From Ekhidna sp. (lineage in GTDB: Bacteria > Bacteroidota > Bacteroidia > Cytophagales > Cyclobacteriaceae), in NCBI GenBank assembly GCA_013214445.1, contig JABSPG010000340.1:1-5078 (forward strand): a stretch of 5,078 nucleotides of DNA, read 5' to 3'. Below are positions 1 to 5,078 of this stretch, piece after piece. The notes under the pieces are model-generated. The model was not told the origin of the DNA. It saw nothing but the letters and a program-made list of their open reading frames with translations, and ran no database searches. The translations under genes were made by a program, and so were the position numbers. Numbering within the stretch: position 1 is the stretch's first letter; the number at the start of each line of letters is the position of its first letter.

Positions 1-55
1 TAGCAAGCACCTCATCTAAATGCCGCCTATAGCTTCTCTTAAGAAATGCCAACAT
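1..55 (-). CDS. N-terminal fragment of an unidentified protein (runs off the left edge)
   Basis: An ATG lies 2 bases after the desaturase stop codon, and its frame stays open for 18 codons to the window edge. The visible peptide begins MLAFLKRSYR and continues RHLDEVLA, a basic, amphipathic-looking start without a signal peptide or membrane segment. The family cannot be named from so little. The very tight spacing and same strand make it the next gene of the lipid-related operon above it (DUF3108, PLD-family enzyme, desaturase), so its identity would say much about the operon's job. There is no Shine-Dalgarno sequence at usable spacing. The frame is also open upstream of this ATG into the end of the desaturase gene, so an earlier overlapping start cannot be excluded, and a chance open frame of this length is possible. 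Confidence 0.5.
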   Translation of the reverse strand, partial: MLAFLKRSYRRHLDEVLA

Positions 56-57
56 CC

Positions 58-990
58 TTACACATTCCGCTTAACTCTGGAGAATAAAGAGATTTTGTTG
101 TCAAAGAGAAATTGCCAAATAACTTTTGAATAACTTTTATGAGCATACAGATCGTCATAATGCTCTCCAGCTATTTTCTTCAACTCAGGGAGCTTCGAAC
201 CAGGGATAGTTGGGAAATCATGATGCTCATTATGATACCCTACATTCCAAATTAATTTGTTCCACCAGCCATAATAGGAATAAGTTTCCTGACCTTCCTT
301 ATAAATGAAATGCTCCGCCACAAAATGCCCAGAAATTGGATGAAGTCCTGTTGCAAGAGCGGTCGAAAGTCCTAAGTATAGAAGACCAGGCCAACCAGCC
401 AAGTAGAAAAAACCGACCATGCCCGAAATTTGAAAAAGGGCATTGATGATCTGCCATTTATCAGGTACAAGCGGGTGCACAAACAGTGGACGTATGGCGT
501 AAACGGGAATTTGAATTATCAACCAAACAAATTTTCCAATTGGGCCTCTAAAAAATCGTGCTTCCCAGCTTACTGCAAGATCCGTATCTACCCCTTCCTT
601 TCCTTGGTGCCAATGGTGCTTAGCATGATATGCTTTGAAAGCCATCGCAAACGGGACAACTAGCGGCAAATTAACGATAAGAGCCAGCCAATTATTAAGC
701 ACTTTCTTCTTAAATGCCAAGTCGTGAGTAATCTCATGGACAGCCAATACAATAATGTGCGTAAGTGTAGTACCAAAAACCAGTACCACAAGTGCAAATA
801 ACCAAGGATTCTCAGGTAAGAAGAAGATAGGTATTGCCAGTTGTAGACCTGACACAAAAAGTGTTTTAAAAATAAGGGAAGGATCATTTCCAAACAGTTT
901 CCTAACTTCAGGGTGCTGTTCCATTATTGTTTTCCTTCGTTGAAAATGTGGCTCTTTCTCTTCGCTCCAAGTAAAATCTTTCTGTTCCAT
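58..990 (-). CDS. Sphingolipid delta-4 (dihydroceramide) desaturase-like membrane fatty acid desaturase
   Basis: A 310-residue membrane di-iron desaturase that resembles eukaryotic DEGS/DES1 along its whole length. The three histidine boxes are HEITH (85-89), HAKHH (122-126) and HNEHH (253-257); GLHPISGHFVAEH (215-227) adds more histidines. The family's hallmarks are present: an N-terminal F-x-W...PH..RR segment (residues 6-19) as in the Lipid_DES domain, ETYSYYG (235-241), NVGYHNEHHDFP (249-260) and a C-terminal SRVKR. Hydrophobic segments lie near 41-58, 62-82, 98-119, 155-172 and 182-216. The animal enzymes insert the 4,5-trans double bond of ceramide using O2 and cytochrome b5; no b5 domain is fused here, so the electron donor is unknown. 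The N-terminal glycine myristoylated in animal DES1 is absent. The gene starts 17 bases after the PLD-family gene and is probably co-transcribed with it. Family membership is very likely. Whether the substrate is a dihydroceramide, and whether it desaturates or hydroxylates C4, is inferred. Confidence 0.93.
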   Translation of the reverse strand: MEQKDFTWSEEKEPHFQRRKTIMEQHPEVRKLFGNDPSLIFKTLFVSGLQLAIPIFFLPENPWLFALVVLVFGTTLTHIIVLAVHEITHDLAFKKKVLNNWLALIVNLPLVVPFAMAFKAYHAKHHWHQGKEGVDTDLAVSWEARFFRGPIGKFVWLIIQIPVYAIRPLFVHPLVPDKWQIINALFQISGMVGFFYLAGWPGLLYLGLSTALATGLHPISGHFVAEHFIYKEGQETYSYYGWWNKLIWNVGYHNEHHDFPTIPGSKLPELKKIAGEHYDDLYAHKSYSKVIWQFLFDNKISLFSRVKRNV

Positions 991-998
991 ATCAAGTG

Positions 999-1006
999 CA
1001 AATTTA
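999..1006 (-). promoter_or_regulatory. Candidate -7 element (TAAATTTG) before the desaturase gene
   Basis: TAAATTTG on the minus strand matches the Bacteroidota sigma-factor -7 consensus TAnnTTTG exactly. It lies in the 17-base spacer, ending 8 bases before the desaturase ATG, so any transcript would be nearly leaderless. No TTTG -33 element is seen at the usual distance. In AT-rich DNA this may be chance. If active it would give the desaturase an internal promoter within the operon. Confidence 0.25.
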
Positions 1007-1007
1007 A

Positions 1008-2099
1008 TTAATGCGGCCTTAAAATAGTCCGTGAAAACAAACCTCCCACACCATTTAATAATTTCATAAGCAGAGCTGCCTTATTAGCTTGAAACTTTGA
1101 ATACCCAGGCGATGAAAATTCAGTCACTTCAGAGAGTACCTTTTTTTCGAATTCATGCACAAGTGATTGATCTTCTGATAAAAACACCACTTCTTGTTCA
1201 AAGAAATAACTAACTAAATCATAATTACTACTACCAAAAATCAGCTTTTTCCCATCGATTAGGATTGCCTTCATATGAGACATCCCAGGATATTCCATCA
1301 GCTTGAAGTATCCTTTTTCTCTTTCGGAAAGGATGATGTTTTTGAATATGGATTTATTGTTTTCTTGAGGTGAAATAACAGTGATCTCTACCCCATGTTT
1401 TGCAACTGATCTCAATACCTTAAGTAATGGTTCTGATATATAAGGTGAGATTACTTTTATAGAATCGTTTGCTTTTCGCAGATGTTCGAAAAAAGTCTCG
1501 TAAAGTACCGTACTGTTGGATCCATTAAATAGATACAGCTGCCCTCTTGATGTCTGCCATGTTTCTGACTGATTAACCCCGTTCCAAGTATTCATGAAAT
1601 CCCCGGTAAGAATCTTTCCCAGTTCCCTATCAGTAAGCTTCACCATCATGTCATGCCAAGCAAAATTGTGATCGCTAAAATTGATTCCTCCAAGGAAACT
1701 TATTTCTTCGTCTATTAGAACCATTTTCTTGTGGTTACGAAGTGGATATCTTTGACCGATGAGACCAACCGGATTCGTAAACTGTACTTTTATGCCAGCA
1801 TCCTGTGCTTCTTTGATTAGCAATCTAGTTTCAGTGACTTCATTCCTAAAGGTTTCATCTTTCAAGTACTTCAGAGATTTCACGAAATGGTCATTGATAA
1901 CCACCTTGGAGTAACTATCTACAAGTAGTCGTTTTTCCTTGGCAGGACTTTGTTTCATAAGCTCAATGAGCCACTTTCCTGCAGCATCACCTTCAAAAGT
2001 CATAGCCTGCGCCAAAAAAGAAGTTTTGGCACTTTTGGAGACTTGTTCAAGCGCTTCCATAAAGGCTTTCGAACCCAGTAGAATTTCAGAATCTTTCAA
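1008..2099 (-). CDS. Phospholipase D superfamily protein, cardiolipin synthase-like (two HKD motifs)
   Basis: A 363-residue protein with the two HxKxxxxD motifs of the PLD superfamily: H123-K125-D130 followed by GGINF, and H275-K277-D282 followed by GSSN (289-292). Two motifs in one chain form one active site, with a histidine making the phosphohistidine intermediate. Family members synthesise cardiolipin or other phosphatidyl lipids by transphosphatidylation, or hydrolyse phosphodiesters. The N-terminus has no transmembrane helices, unlike ClsA, so it is closer in build to ClsB/ClsC-type soluble or peripheral enzymes. QAMTFEGDAAG (31-41) is a recognisable block of this subgroup. The start codon is TTG: the next ATG, at residue 14 (position 2060), would cut through the conserved LLGSKAFMEAL segment. 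Upstream, the frame is open only to a TGA at 2130-2132. The gene sits between the DUF3108 and desaturase genes, suggesting a lipid substrate, possibly a sphingolipid head group; that substrate is inferred. Confidence 0.9.
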   Translation of the reverse strand: MKDSEILLGSKAFMEALEQVSKSAKTSFLAQAMTFEGDAAGKWLIELMKQSPAKEKRLLVDSYSKVVINDHFVKSLKYLKDETFRNEVTETRLLIKEAQDAGIKVQFTNPVGLIGQRYPLRNHKKMVLIDEEISFLGGINFSDHNFAWHDMMVKLTDRELGKILTGDFMNTWNGVNQSETWQTSRGQLYLFNGSNSTVLYETFFEHLRKANDSIKVISPYISEPLLKVLRSVAKHGVEITVISPQENNKSIFKNIILSEREKGYFKLMEYPGMSHMKAILIDGKKLIFGSSNYDLVSYFFEQEVVFLSEDQSLVHEFEKKVLSEVTEFSSPGYSKFQANKAALLMKLLNGVGGLFSRTILRPH

Positions 2100-2115
2100 A
2101 AGAAGAATGTTTGGG

Positions 2116-2123
2116 CAAAAGTA
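2116..2123 (-). promoter_or_regulatory. Candidate -7 element (TACTTTTG) before the PLD-family gene
   Basis: TACTTTTG on the minus strand fits the Bacteroidota -7 consensus TAnnTTTG. It lies in the 35-base spacer between the DUF3108 stop and the TTG start of the PLD-family gene, ending 16 bases before that start. The expected upstream TTTG (-33) is missing at about 17-23 bases, so this is a partial match only. It could give the PLD and desaturase genes expression independent of the DUF3108 gene. Confidence 0.27.
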
Positions 2124-2134
2124 GTTGGATCAAA

Positions 2135-2947
2135 TTAATCCATATACTCTACTTTCTGCAGGTCAAACACAAAGGATCCTACCGTCATATCAATTTCCAA
2201 CCTTAATGGCAATCGATTTGCATCGTCGCTAAGCACGACCCTTCCCGTCTTCCCTGAATCAAAGTACTCACCCTCAGGAAAATCTAACCCAAATTCCAGT
2301 GCCTTCACTTTCTTTCCTTGGTATTTGTGAAGGGTATTGCTTCCGGCAAGCATCCTAAATTCATACATATCATTAGAAAAAAAAGTACGTACCTCCACCG
2401 GTTTTGCAAACTGTTCTTTTTCCCTACTACGCAACCACATATAGGTACTTAAAGCATCTCTAACTGGGACATTGCCTTTGGGAAAAGCATGATATCTCCA
2501 CTCATCAATATCTTCAATATATGCTTTTACAAAGATTGAGTCTGCATAGGAAAAATAATCATGCCTAATATCTATAGACCCCTTGGCTTCCATATCTCTA
2601 TCCGAACGGAGAGGCCTAAAACTACCTTCCTCAACTAGCGACTCCATGCAAACTTTAAGTCTGGAAAAAATCTTGAACCATGATGCTGTGGAAACCATCA
2701 ACTGAACACGATAATGGGGTTTTCCTGTGTCTGGATACTGGAATTCTGGATCTAACCAAACTACAGCATCTCCAACGTTGAACCAACCAAACTTCATGTT
2801 ATAGGTCAGTTTCTCTCCGGGTTTAAAAGGATATGATTTACTTTGGGCTGAAGTGGAAAAGGAGCAGCAAAAGATCAAAACTAGAGTCAAAACCTTAATC
2901 CCATTCCTAAAAATTTTCCTTAATGAAAATAGCACTTGTTTGTCCAT
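2135..2947 (-). CDS. DUF3108-like exported protein
   Basis: A 270-residue protein from the ATG at 2947. Residues 1-16 are basic, 17-29 form a hydrophobic core (IKVLTLVLIFCCS), and STSAQS (31-36) gives a plausible signal peptidase I site, so it should be exported to the periplasm or outer membrane. The cysteines do not form a good lipobox. The mature part begins with YPFKPGEKLTY (39-49), then FGWFNVGDA, typical of DUF3108 (PF11306), whose members have a beta-rich body and no established enzymatic role. SYADS, VRDALSTYMWLR and the C-terminal VVLSDDANRLPLRLEI also fit this family. The frame is open further upstream (ATG at 3010), but that would lie well inside the divergent glycosyltransferase gene and precede the signal peptide, so it is rejected. 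Even the chosen start overlaps that gene by 25 bases; GTG at 2935 is an alternative. It is the first gene of the leftward cluster. Confidence 0.83.
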   Translation of the reverse strand: MDKQVLFSLRKIFRNGIKVLTLVLIFCCSFSTSAQSKSYPFKPGEKLTYNMKFGWFNVGDAVVWLDPEFQYPDTGKPHYRVQLMVSTASWFKIFSRLKVCMESLVEEGSFRPLRSDRDMEAKGSIDIRHDYFSYADSIFVKAYIEDIDEWRYHAFPKGNVPVRDALSTYMWLRSREKEQFAKPVEVRTFFSNDMYEFRMLAGSNTLHKYQGKKVKALEFGLDFPEGEYFDSGKTGRVVLSDDANRLPLRLEIDMTVGSFVFDLQKVEYMD

Positions 2948-4026
2948 ATGATTTTTCCCGTCCAGGAGGTGTGAAATCTCACATTGTGAGTCTTTCCAAA
3001 CACCTAACAATGATTGGGCATGAGGTCAAAATTATTGCTCCCAATATTAATACTAAATCAGTGGAAGAAAAAAATGTCCACTTTTTTGCCAGCAGTAGGT
3101 CCTTAAATATTGGAGGAACTAAAATTGATGTGAACATTGCTCTGAAGGAAGAAAAAAAAGGATTGAAAAAGTTTCTTGAGGAAGAGAATTTTGATATCAT
3201 CCATTATCATACGATATGGAATCCTTTCTTGCCTTTTCAAGTTCTTAGATACTCAAAAGCAAAGCAAGTCGCAACCTTTCATGACACTCCAAAAAGTGCT
3301 TTTGTGGGTAAATGGATTATGCCTACCGTTGCTAAAGGAATCTTTAGATTTCTTGATCAAGTAATTTCCGTATCAAAAAGTCAGTCTACGTTCATATCTA
3401 GGTTTTCAAAACGCAAGATTCACATCATACCAAACGGCATTGACCTGACAGAAATAGATGAAATAACCCCAAAAGAAAACACTCGAAATGATGAATTTTT
3501 TCAACTCTTTTTTATGGGGAGACTTGAACCTCGCAAGGGAGTAATGCATGCCCTGCAAGCATTTCAAAAGTTGAAAATGAAATACCCACAAATGAAACTT
3601 GTAATAGCTGGGGATGGAGATGGAAGAAAAGAAGTGGAGAACTACATATCTACCTACCATCTTAAAGATGTAGAGATGCTTGGGTTTGTCAGCGAACAAG
3701 AAAAATTTCGATTACTACGCGAATCCGAAGTATACCTTGCTCCAGCGCTCTACGGAGAAAGTTTTGGAATCGTCTTACTAGAGGCAATGGCGGTTGGTAC
3801 ACCTATAGCTGGATATGCAAACTCTGGTTATAAAAATGTTATTACCCGAGAGATGTCCATCGGTTTTGCCGAACCAGGGGACATACAAAAGTTTATTTCA
3901 TGTATCGAAAATTTGATCCCCTCAACCGAAAGGAAGAAGCTTGCTCAGCACGGAATAGAAGAAGTTAAGAAATACGATTGGTCAGAAGTTTCCCAAAAGG
4001 TGAACGAGGTTTATGAGCGAGTTTAG
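2923..4026 (+). CDS. GT4-family glycosyltransferase, PimA-like
   Basis: A 367-residue GT-B fold retaining glycosyltransferase. The N-terminal domain opens with MKIALVCPYDFSRPGGVKSH, the glycine-rich acceptor-side loop seen in PimA-type enzymes, followed by HYHTIWNPF (94-102) and ATFHD (117-121). The linker carries VISVSK (147-152) and IIPNGID (168-174). The C-terminal nucleotide-sugar domain has GRLEPRKG (199-206, R200 and K205), VIAGDGDGR (227-235), LGFVSEQEK (253-261) and the E-x7-E motif in ESFGIVLLE (E279, E287). PimA mannosylates phosphatidylinositol at the cytoplasmic membrane face; here the acceptor could be another lipid, and donor and acceptor are not readable from sequence. Length is normal for the family. 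The start is fixed by the conserved N-terminus despite lacking a Shine-Dalgarno sequence. It overlaps the downstream membrane protein gene by 14 bases, so the two are probably translationally coupled. Lipid acceptor is an inference. Confidence 0.92.
   Translation: MKIALVCPYDFSRPGGVKSHIVSLSKHLTMIGHEVKIIAPNINTKSVEEKNVHFFASSRSLNIGGTKIDVNIALKEEKKGLKKFLEEENFDIIHYHTIWNPFLPFQVLRYSKAKQVATFHDTPKSAFVGKWIMPTVAKGIFRFLDQVISVSKSQSTFISRFSKRKIHIIPNGIDLTEIDEITPKENTRNDEFFQLFFMGRLEPRKGVMHALQAFQKLKMKYPQMKLVIAGDGDGRKEVENYISTYHLKDVEMLGFVSEQEKFRLLRESEVYLAPALYGESFGIVLLEAMAVGTPIAGYANSGYKNVITREMSIGFAEPGDIQKFISCIENLIPSTERKKLAQHGIEEVKKYDWSEVSQKVNEVYERV
2978..2990. repeat. Perfect 13-base palindrome with an extra TGTGA half-site, in the divergent region
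   Basis: CTCACA-T-TGTGAG is a perfect inverted repeat. A further TGTGA at 2970-2974 also pairs with the central TCACA (4-base spacing), giving three alternating half-sites TGTGA / TCACA / TGTGA within 20 bases. It lies 31-43 bases upstream of the DUF3108 start, in front of the leftward cluster, and inside the 5' end of the glycosyltransferase gene. That is a sensible place for an operator or activator site. It also encodes a conserved stretch (VKSHIVS) of the glycosyltransferase, so the symmetry may be coincidental. Confidence 0.4.
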
Positions 4027-4549
4027 GGCACTCATCTTCAAAAAGAAGGAGAATCAACCAAAAGATCACCGCTTTATCCAAATGACTTTGCTGTTGGCTA
4101 TATGCTTGTTAGTAGCCTTTGTTTTTGATCCTAGTCCGATGCGGAATATTCTGCTTTTTGTCATTATATCCTGGGGACTACTCCTCCATTTCTCCTATTA
4201 TGTATTTAATAAAGAGAATATAGAGAGGAACATTGAAAATGATCTAGTAATATCACCCGATGGCATTAGAATGGACAATAAAACCTTAGCATATGAAGAC
4301 ATTGATCAAATTGACATCTATGTTGGTGGAACTGAAGATCAATTAAAATCAAATATTACAGAATTAGCAAAGAGCAACGGTCAGAAGAACTTAATCCGTG
4401 TTTCGCATAATGAGGAGATAATTATCCGCTATTTTCAACTGCATGATGAAAGTCACTTTTTCGAAATGATAAGTGCGATAAACGGTCTGAACGAAGCAGA
4501 AAGACAAAGATTTAAACTCGAAAGAGACCCAAGTAGAATTATTTCTTGA
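4013..4549 (+). CDS. Small membrane protein with two transmembrane helices and a cytoplasmic PH-like domain
   Basis: A 178-residue protein of no family I can name. A basic N-terminus (KKKENQPKDHR, 10-20) precedes two hydrophobic helices at about 21-38 and 43-65 with a very short turn (DPSP), so both termini should be cytoplasmic. The remainder, about residues 77-158, has the strand pattern of small bacterial PH-like (YcxB or bPH type) domains: VISPDGIRMDNKTLAYEDI reads as strand, turn, strand, then IDQIDIY, IRVSH, IIIRYF and a final helix (ESHFFEMISAINGL). This domain call rests on pattern only. The charged tail is NEAERQRFKLERDPSR. The ATG overlaps the end of the glycosyltransferase gene by 14 bases in another frame, implying coupled translation and a joint role, perhaps anchoring or regulating the enzyme at the membrane. 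Its 3' end overlaps the convergent transaminase gene by 11 bases. Confidence 0.8.
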   Translation: MSEFRALIFKKKENQPKDHRFIQMTLLLAICLLVAFVFDPSPMRNILLFVIISWGLLLHFSYYVFNKENIERNIENDLVISPDGIRMDNKTLAYEDIDQIDIYVGGTEDQLKSNITELAKSNGQKNLIRVSHNEEIIIRYFQLHDESHFFEMISAINGLNEAERQRFKLERDPSRIIS

Positions 4550-4555
4550 AATAAT
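4538..4555. terminator. AT-rich inverted repeat across the two convergent stop codons
   Basis: ATTATTTC-TT-GAAATAAT has perfect 8-base arms. Allowing a 4-base loop, it gives a 7-base A/T-dominated stem covering the stop codons of both convergent genes. On the plus strand it is followed a few bases later by CTTTTTCT, a modest U-rich tract. It could act as a weak bidirectional terminator where there is no intergenic space, but the stem has little G/C and would be unstable, so the symmetry may be fortuitous. Confidence 0.28.
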
Positions 4556-5078
4556 CGCGAACTTTTTCTATAACAAACTCCATGTCTTCTTTGTATAACT
4601 CTCCAATTACCGCAACCCTAAAAGTCTTACTTTCTGGAATTACTCCAGGGTAAATAGTGATACAGTGACTGTACAAATAATCATGGAAATCATCGAAATC
4701 TAAGCCCTCTTTATCCAGGTTAAGCGCCAATAAGATCTTTGACTCTTGCTCTAATGGTAGGAAGGGTGTAAAGCCCAAAGACAAAAAACCATCATAAAGG
4801 ACTTGCCAATTTTCCTGATACCTCTCCCAACGTTTTTCCAGGCCTTCTTCTTCATGCTCTTTCAAAGCTTCCAAAAAAGCATAACTCGTTTGAACCGGCG
4901 GAGTAAACCTTAGTTGGTTCTTCTTCTGAAGATTATCCCATTGCTTAAATACATCAAAGTAGAAACCCTTCCCATTCTTTTGTAAATCCTCCGTTCGTTC
5001 CTTGTGAAAGATAACGAAAGAAAGACCAGCCATTCCGTGGATGCATTTATTTGAACTTGAAAACAAGTAGTCAATGTT
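4539..5078 (-). CDS. phnW: 2-Aminoethylphosphonate:pyruvate transaminase, C-terminal half (N-terminus beyond the right edge)
   Basis: The frame is open from the right edge to the stop, giving 179 C-terminal residues of a class V, fold type I PLP aminotransferase; the full family length is about 360. The first visible residues, NIDYLFSSSNKCIHG, contain the PLP-binding lysine (fragment residue 11) in the SS-x-NKCI-x-G setting characteristic of PhnW. Further family marks are DVFKQWD (42-48), RFTPPVQT (57-64) and IYPGVIPESKTFRVAVIGE (142-160), whose TFR arginine is expected to bind the substrate carboxylate. PhnW converts 2-aminoethylphosphonate plus pyruvate to phosphonoacetaldehyde plus alanine. 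The same chemistry run in reverse makes aminoethylphosphonate for phosphonolipids or glycans. Direction here cannot be read from the fragment. No phosphonatase (PhnX) is visible, but the upstream side lies outside the window. The TTG at 5066 is an internal leucine, not a start. Another class V aminotransferase is the less likely alternative. Confidence 0.85.
   Translation of the reverse strand, partial: NIDYLFSSSNKCIHGMAGLSFVIFHKERTEDLQKNGKGFYFDVFKQWDNLQKKNQLRFTPPVQTSYAFLEALKEHEEEGLEKRWERYQENWQVLYDGFLSLGFTPFLPLEQESKILLALNLDKEGLDFDDFHDYLYSHCITIYPGVIPESKTFRVAVIGELYKEDMEFVIEKVRDYFKK

Noticed and set aside
430..943. Open frames on either strand overlapping the desaturase gene
   Set aside because: They lie inside a gene with strong family motifs, have no recognisable domains, and show the odd composition expected of shadow frames.
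2060..2060. ATG at 2060 as the start of the PLD-family gene
   Set aside because: It would remove the conserved LLGSKAF part of the N-terminal domain; the TTG at 2099 preserves it.
2838..2845. TTACTTTG as a -7 element for the glycosyltransferase
   Set aside because: It departs from the TA of the consensus, lacks a -33 TTTG, and sits almost 80 bases from the start inside the DUF3108 gene; the match is too weak to list.
2964..2970. Perfect Shine-Dalgarno-like AGGAGGT on the plus strand
   Set aside because: It is inside the glycosyltransferase gene, encodes the conserved Pro-Gly-Gly of the acceptor loop, and has no suitable start codon at the right distance.
2948..3010. Upstream extension of the DUF3108 frame to an ATG at 3010
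   Set aside because: It adds 21 polar residues before the signal peptide and would lie wholly inside the conserved N-terminal coding region of the divergent glycosyltransferase, so it reads as a fortuitous open frame.
3151..3159. Run of eight A in the glycosyltransferase gene (and a similar run in the DUF3108 gene near 2377-2384) as phase-variable tracts
   Set aside because: Both simply encode Glu-Lys-Lys or Phe-Phe in frame within intact genes; homopolymers of this length are common in AT-rich genomes and nothing suggests switching.
5064..5066. TTG at 5066 as the start of a short 175-residue protein
   Set aside because: The frame continues upstream to the window edge with conserved PhnW residues (NIDY), so this is an internal leucine codon in a truncated gene.

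Overview
The window looks like a piece of a Bacteroidota chromosome, most likely Cytophagales-like. It is AT-rich and densely packed, start codons lack convincing Shine-Dalgarno sequences, two short spacers carry matches to the Bacteroidota -7 promoter element TAnnTTTG, and one gene encodes a Bacteroidota-style DUF3108 exported protein. This placement is inference; no rRNA or marker gene is present.

Layout. A leftward (minus-strand) cluster, read from its promoter side, runs: DUF3108-like exported protein (2135-2947), phospholipase-D-superfamily enzyme with two HKD motifs (1008-2099), sphingolipid delta-4 desaturase (DEGS-like) homologue (58-990), and the first 18 codons of another gene starting 2 bases after the desaturase stop and leaving the window (1-55). 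Spacers are 35, 17 and 2 bases, so one operon is likely. Facing away from it is a rightward pair: a PimA-like GT4 glycosyltransferase (2923-4026) and a small two-helix membrane protein (4013-4549), which overlap by 14 bases. Converging on that pair is the C-terminal half of a 2-aminoethylphosphonate:pyruvate transaminase (4539 to the right edge).

No gap exceeds 35 bases. The two divergent genes appear to overlap at their 5' ends by 25 bases, and the two convergent genes overlap at their 3' ends by 11 bases, so regulatory signals must lie inside coding sequence. A perfect 13-base palindrome with an extra half-site sits in the divergent region. No RNA gene, mobile element or CRISPR array was seen.

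How the genes may work together. Four of the seven genes belong to families that act on polar lipids or their head groups: ceramide desaturation, phosphatidyl transfer or hydrolysis, lipid-linked glycosylation, and aminoethylphosphonate metabolism. The most interesting reading is a locus for an unusual membrane lipid, possibly a desaturated ceramide carrying a phosphonate, phosphate or sugar head group. Individual family calls are well supported by motifs; the joint pathway is a hypothesis that needs the flanking genes and lipid analysis.
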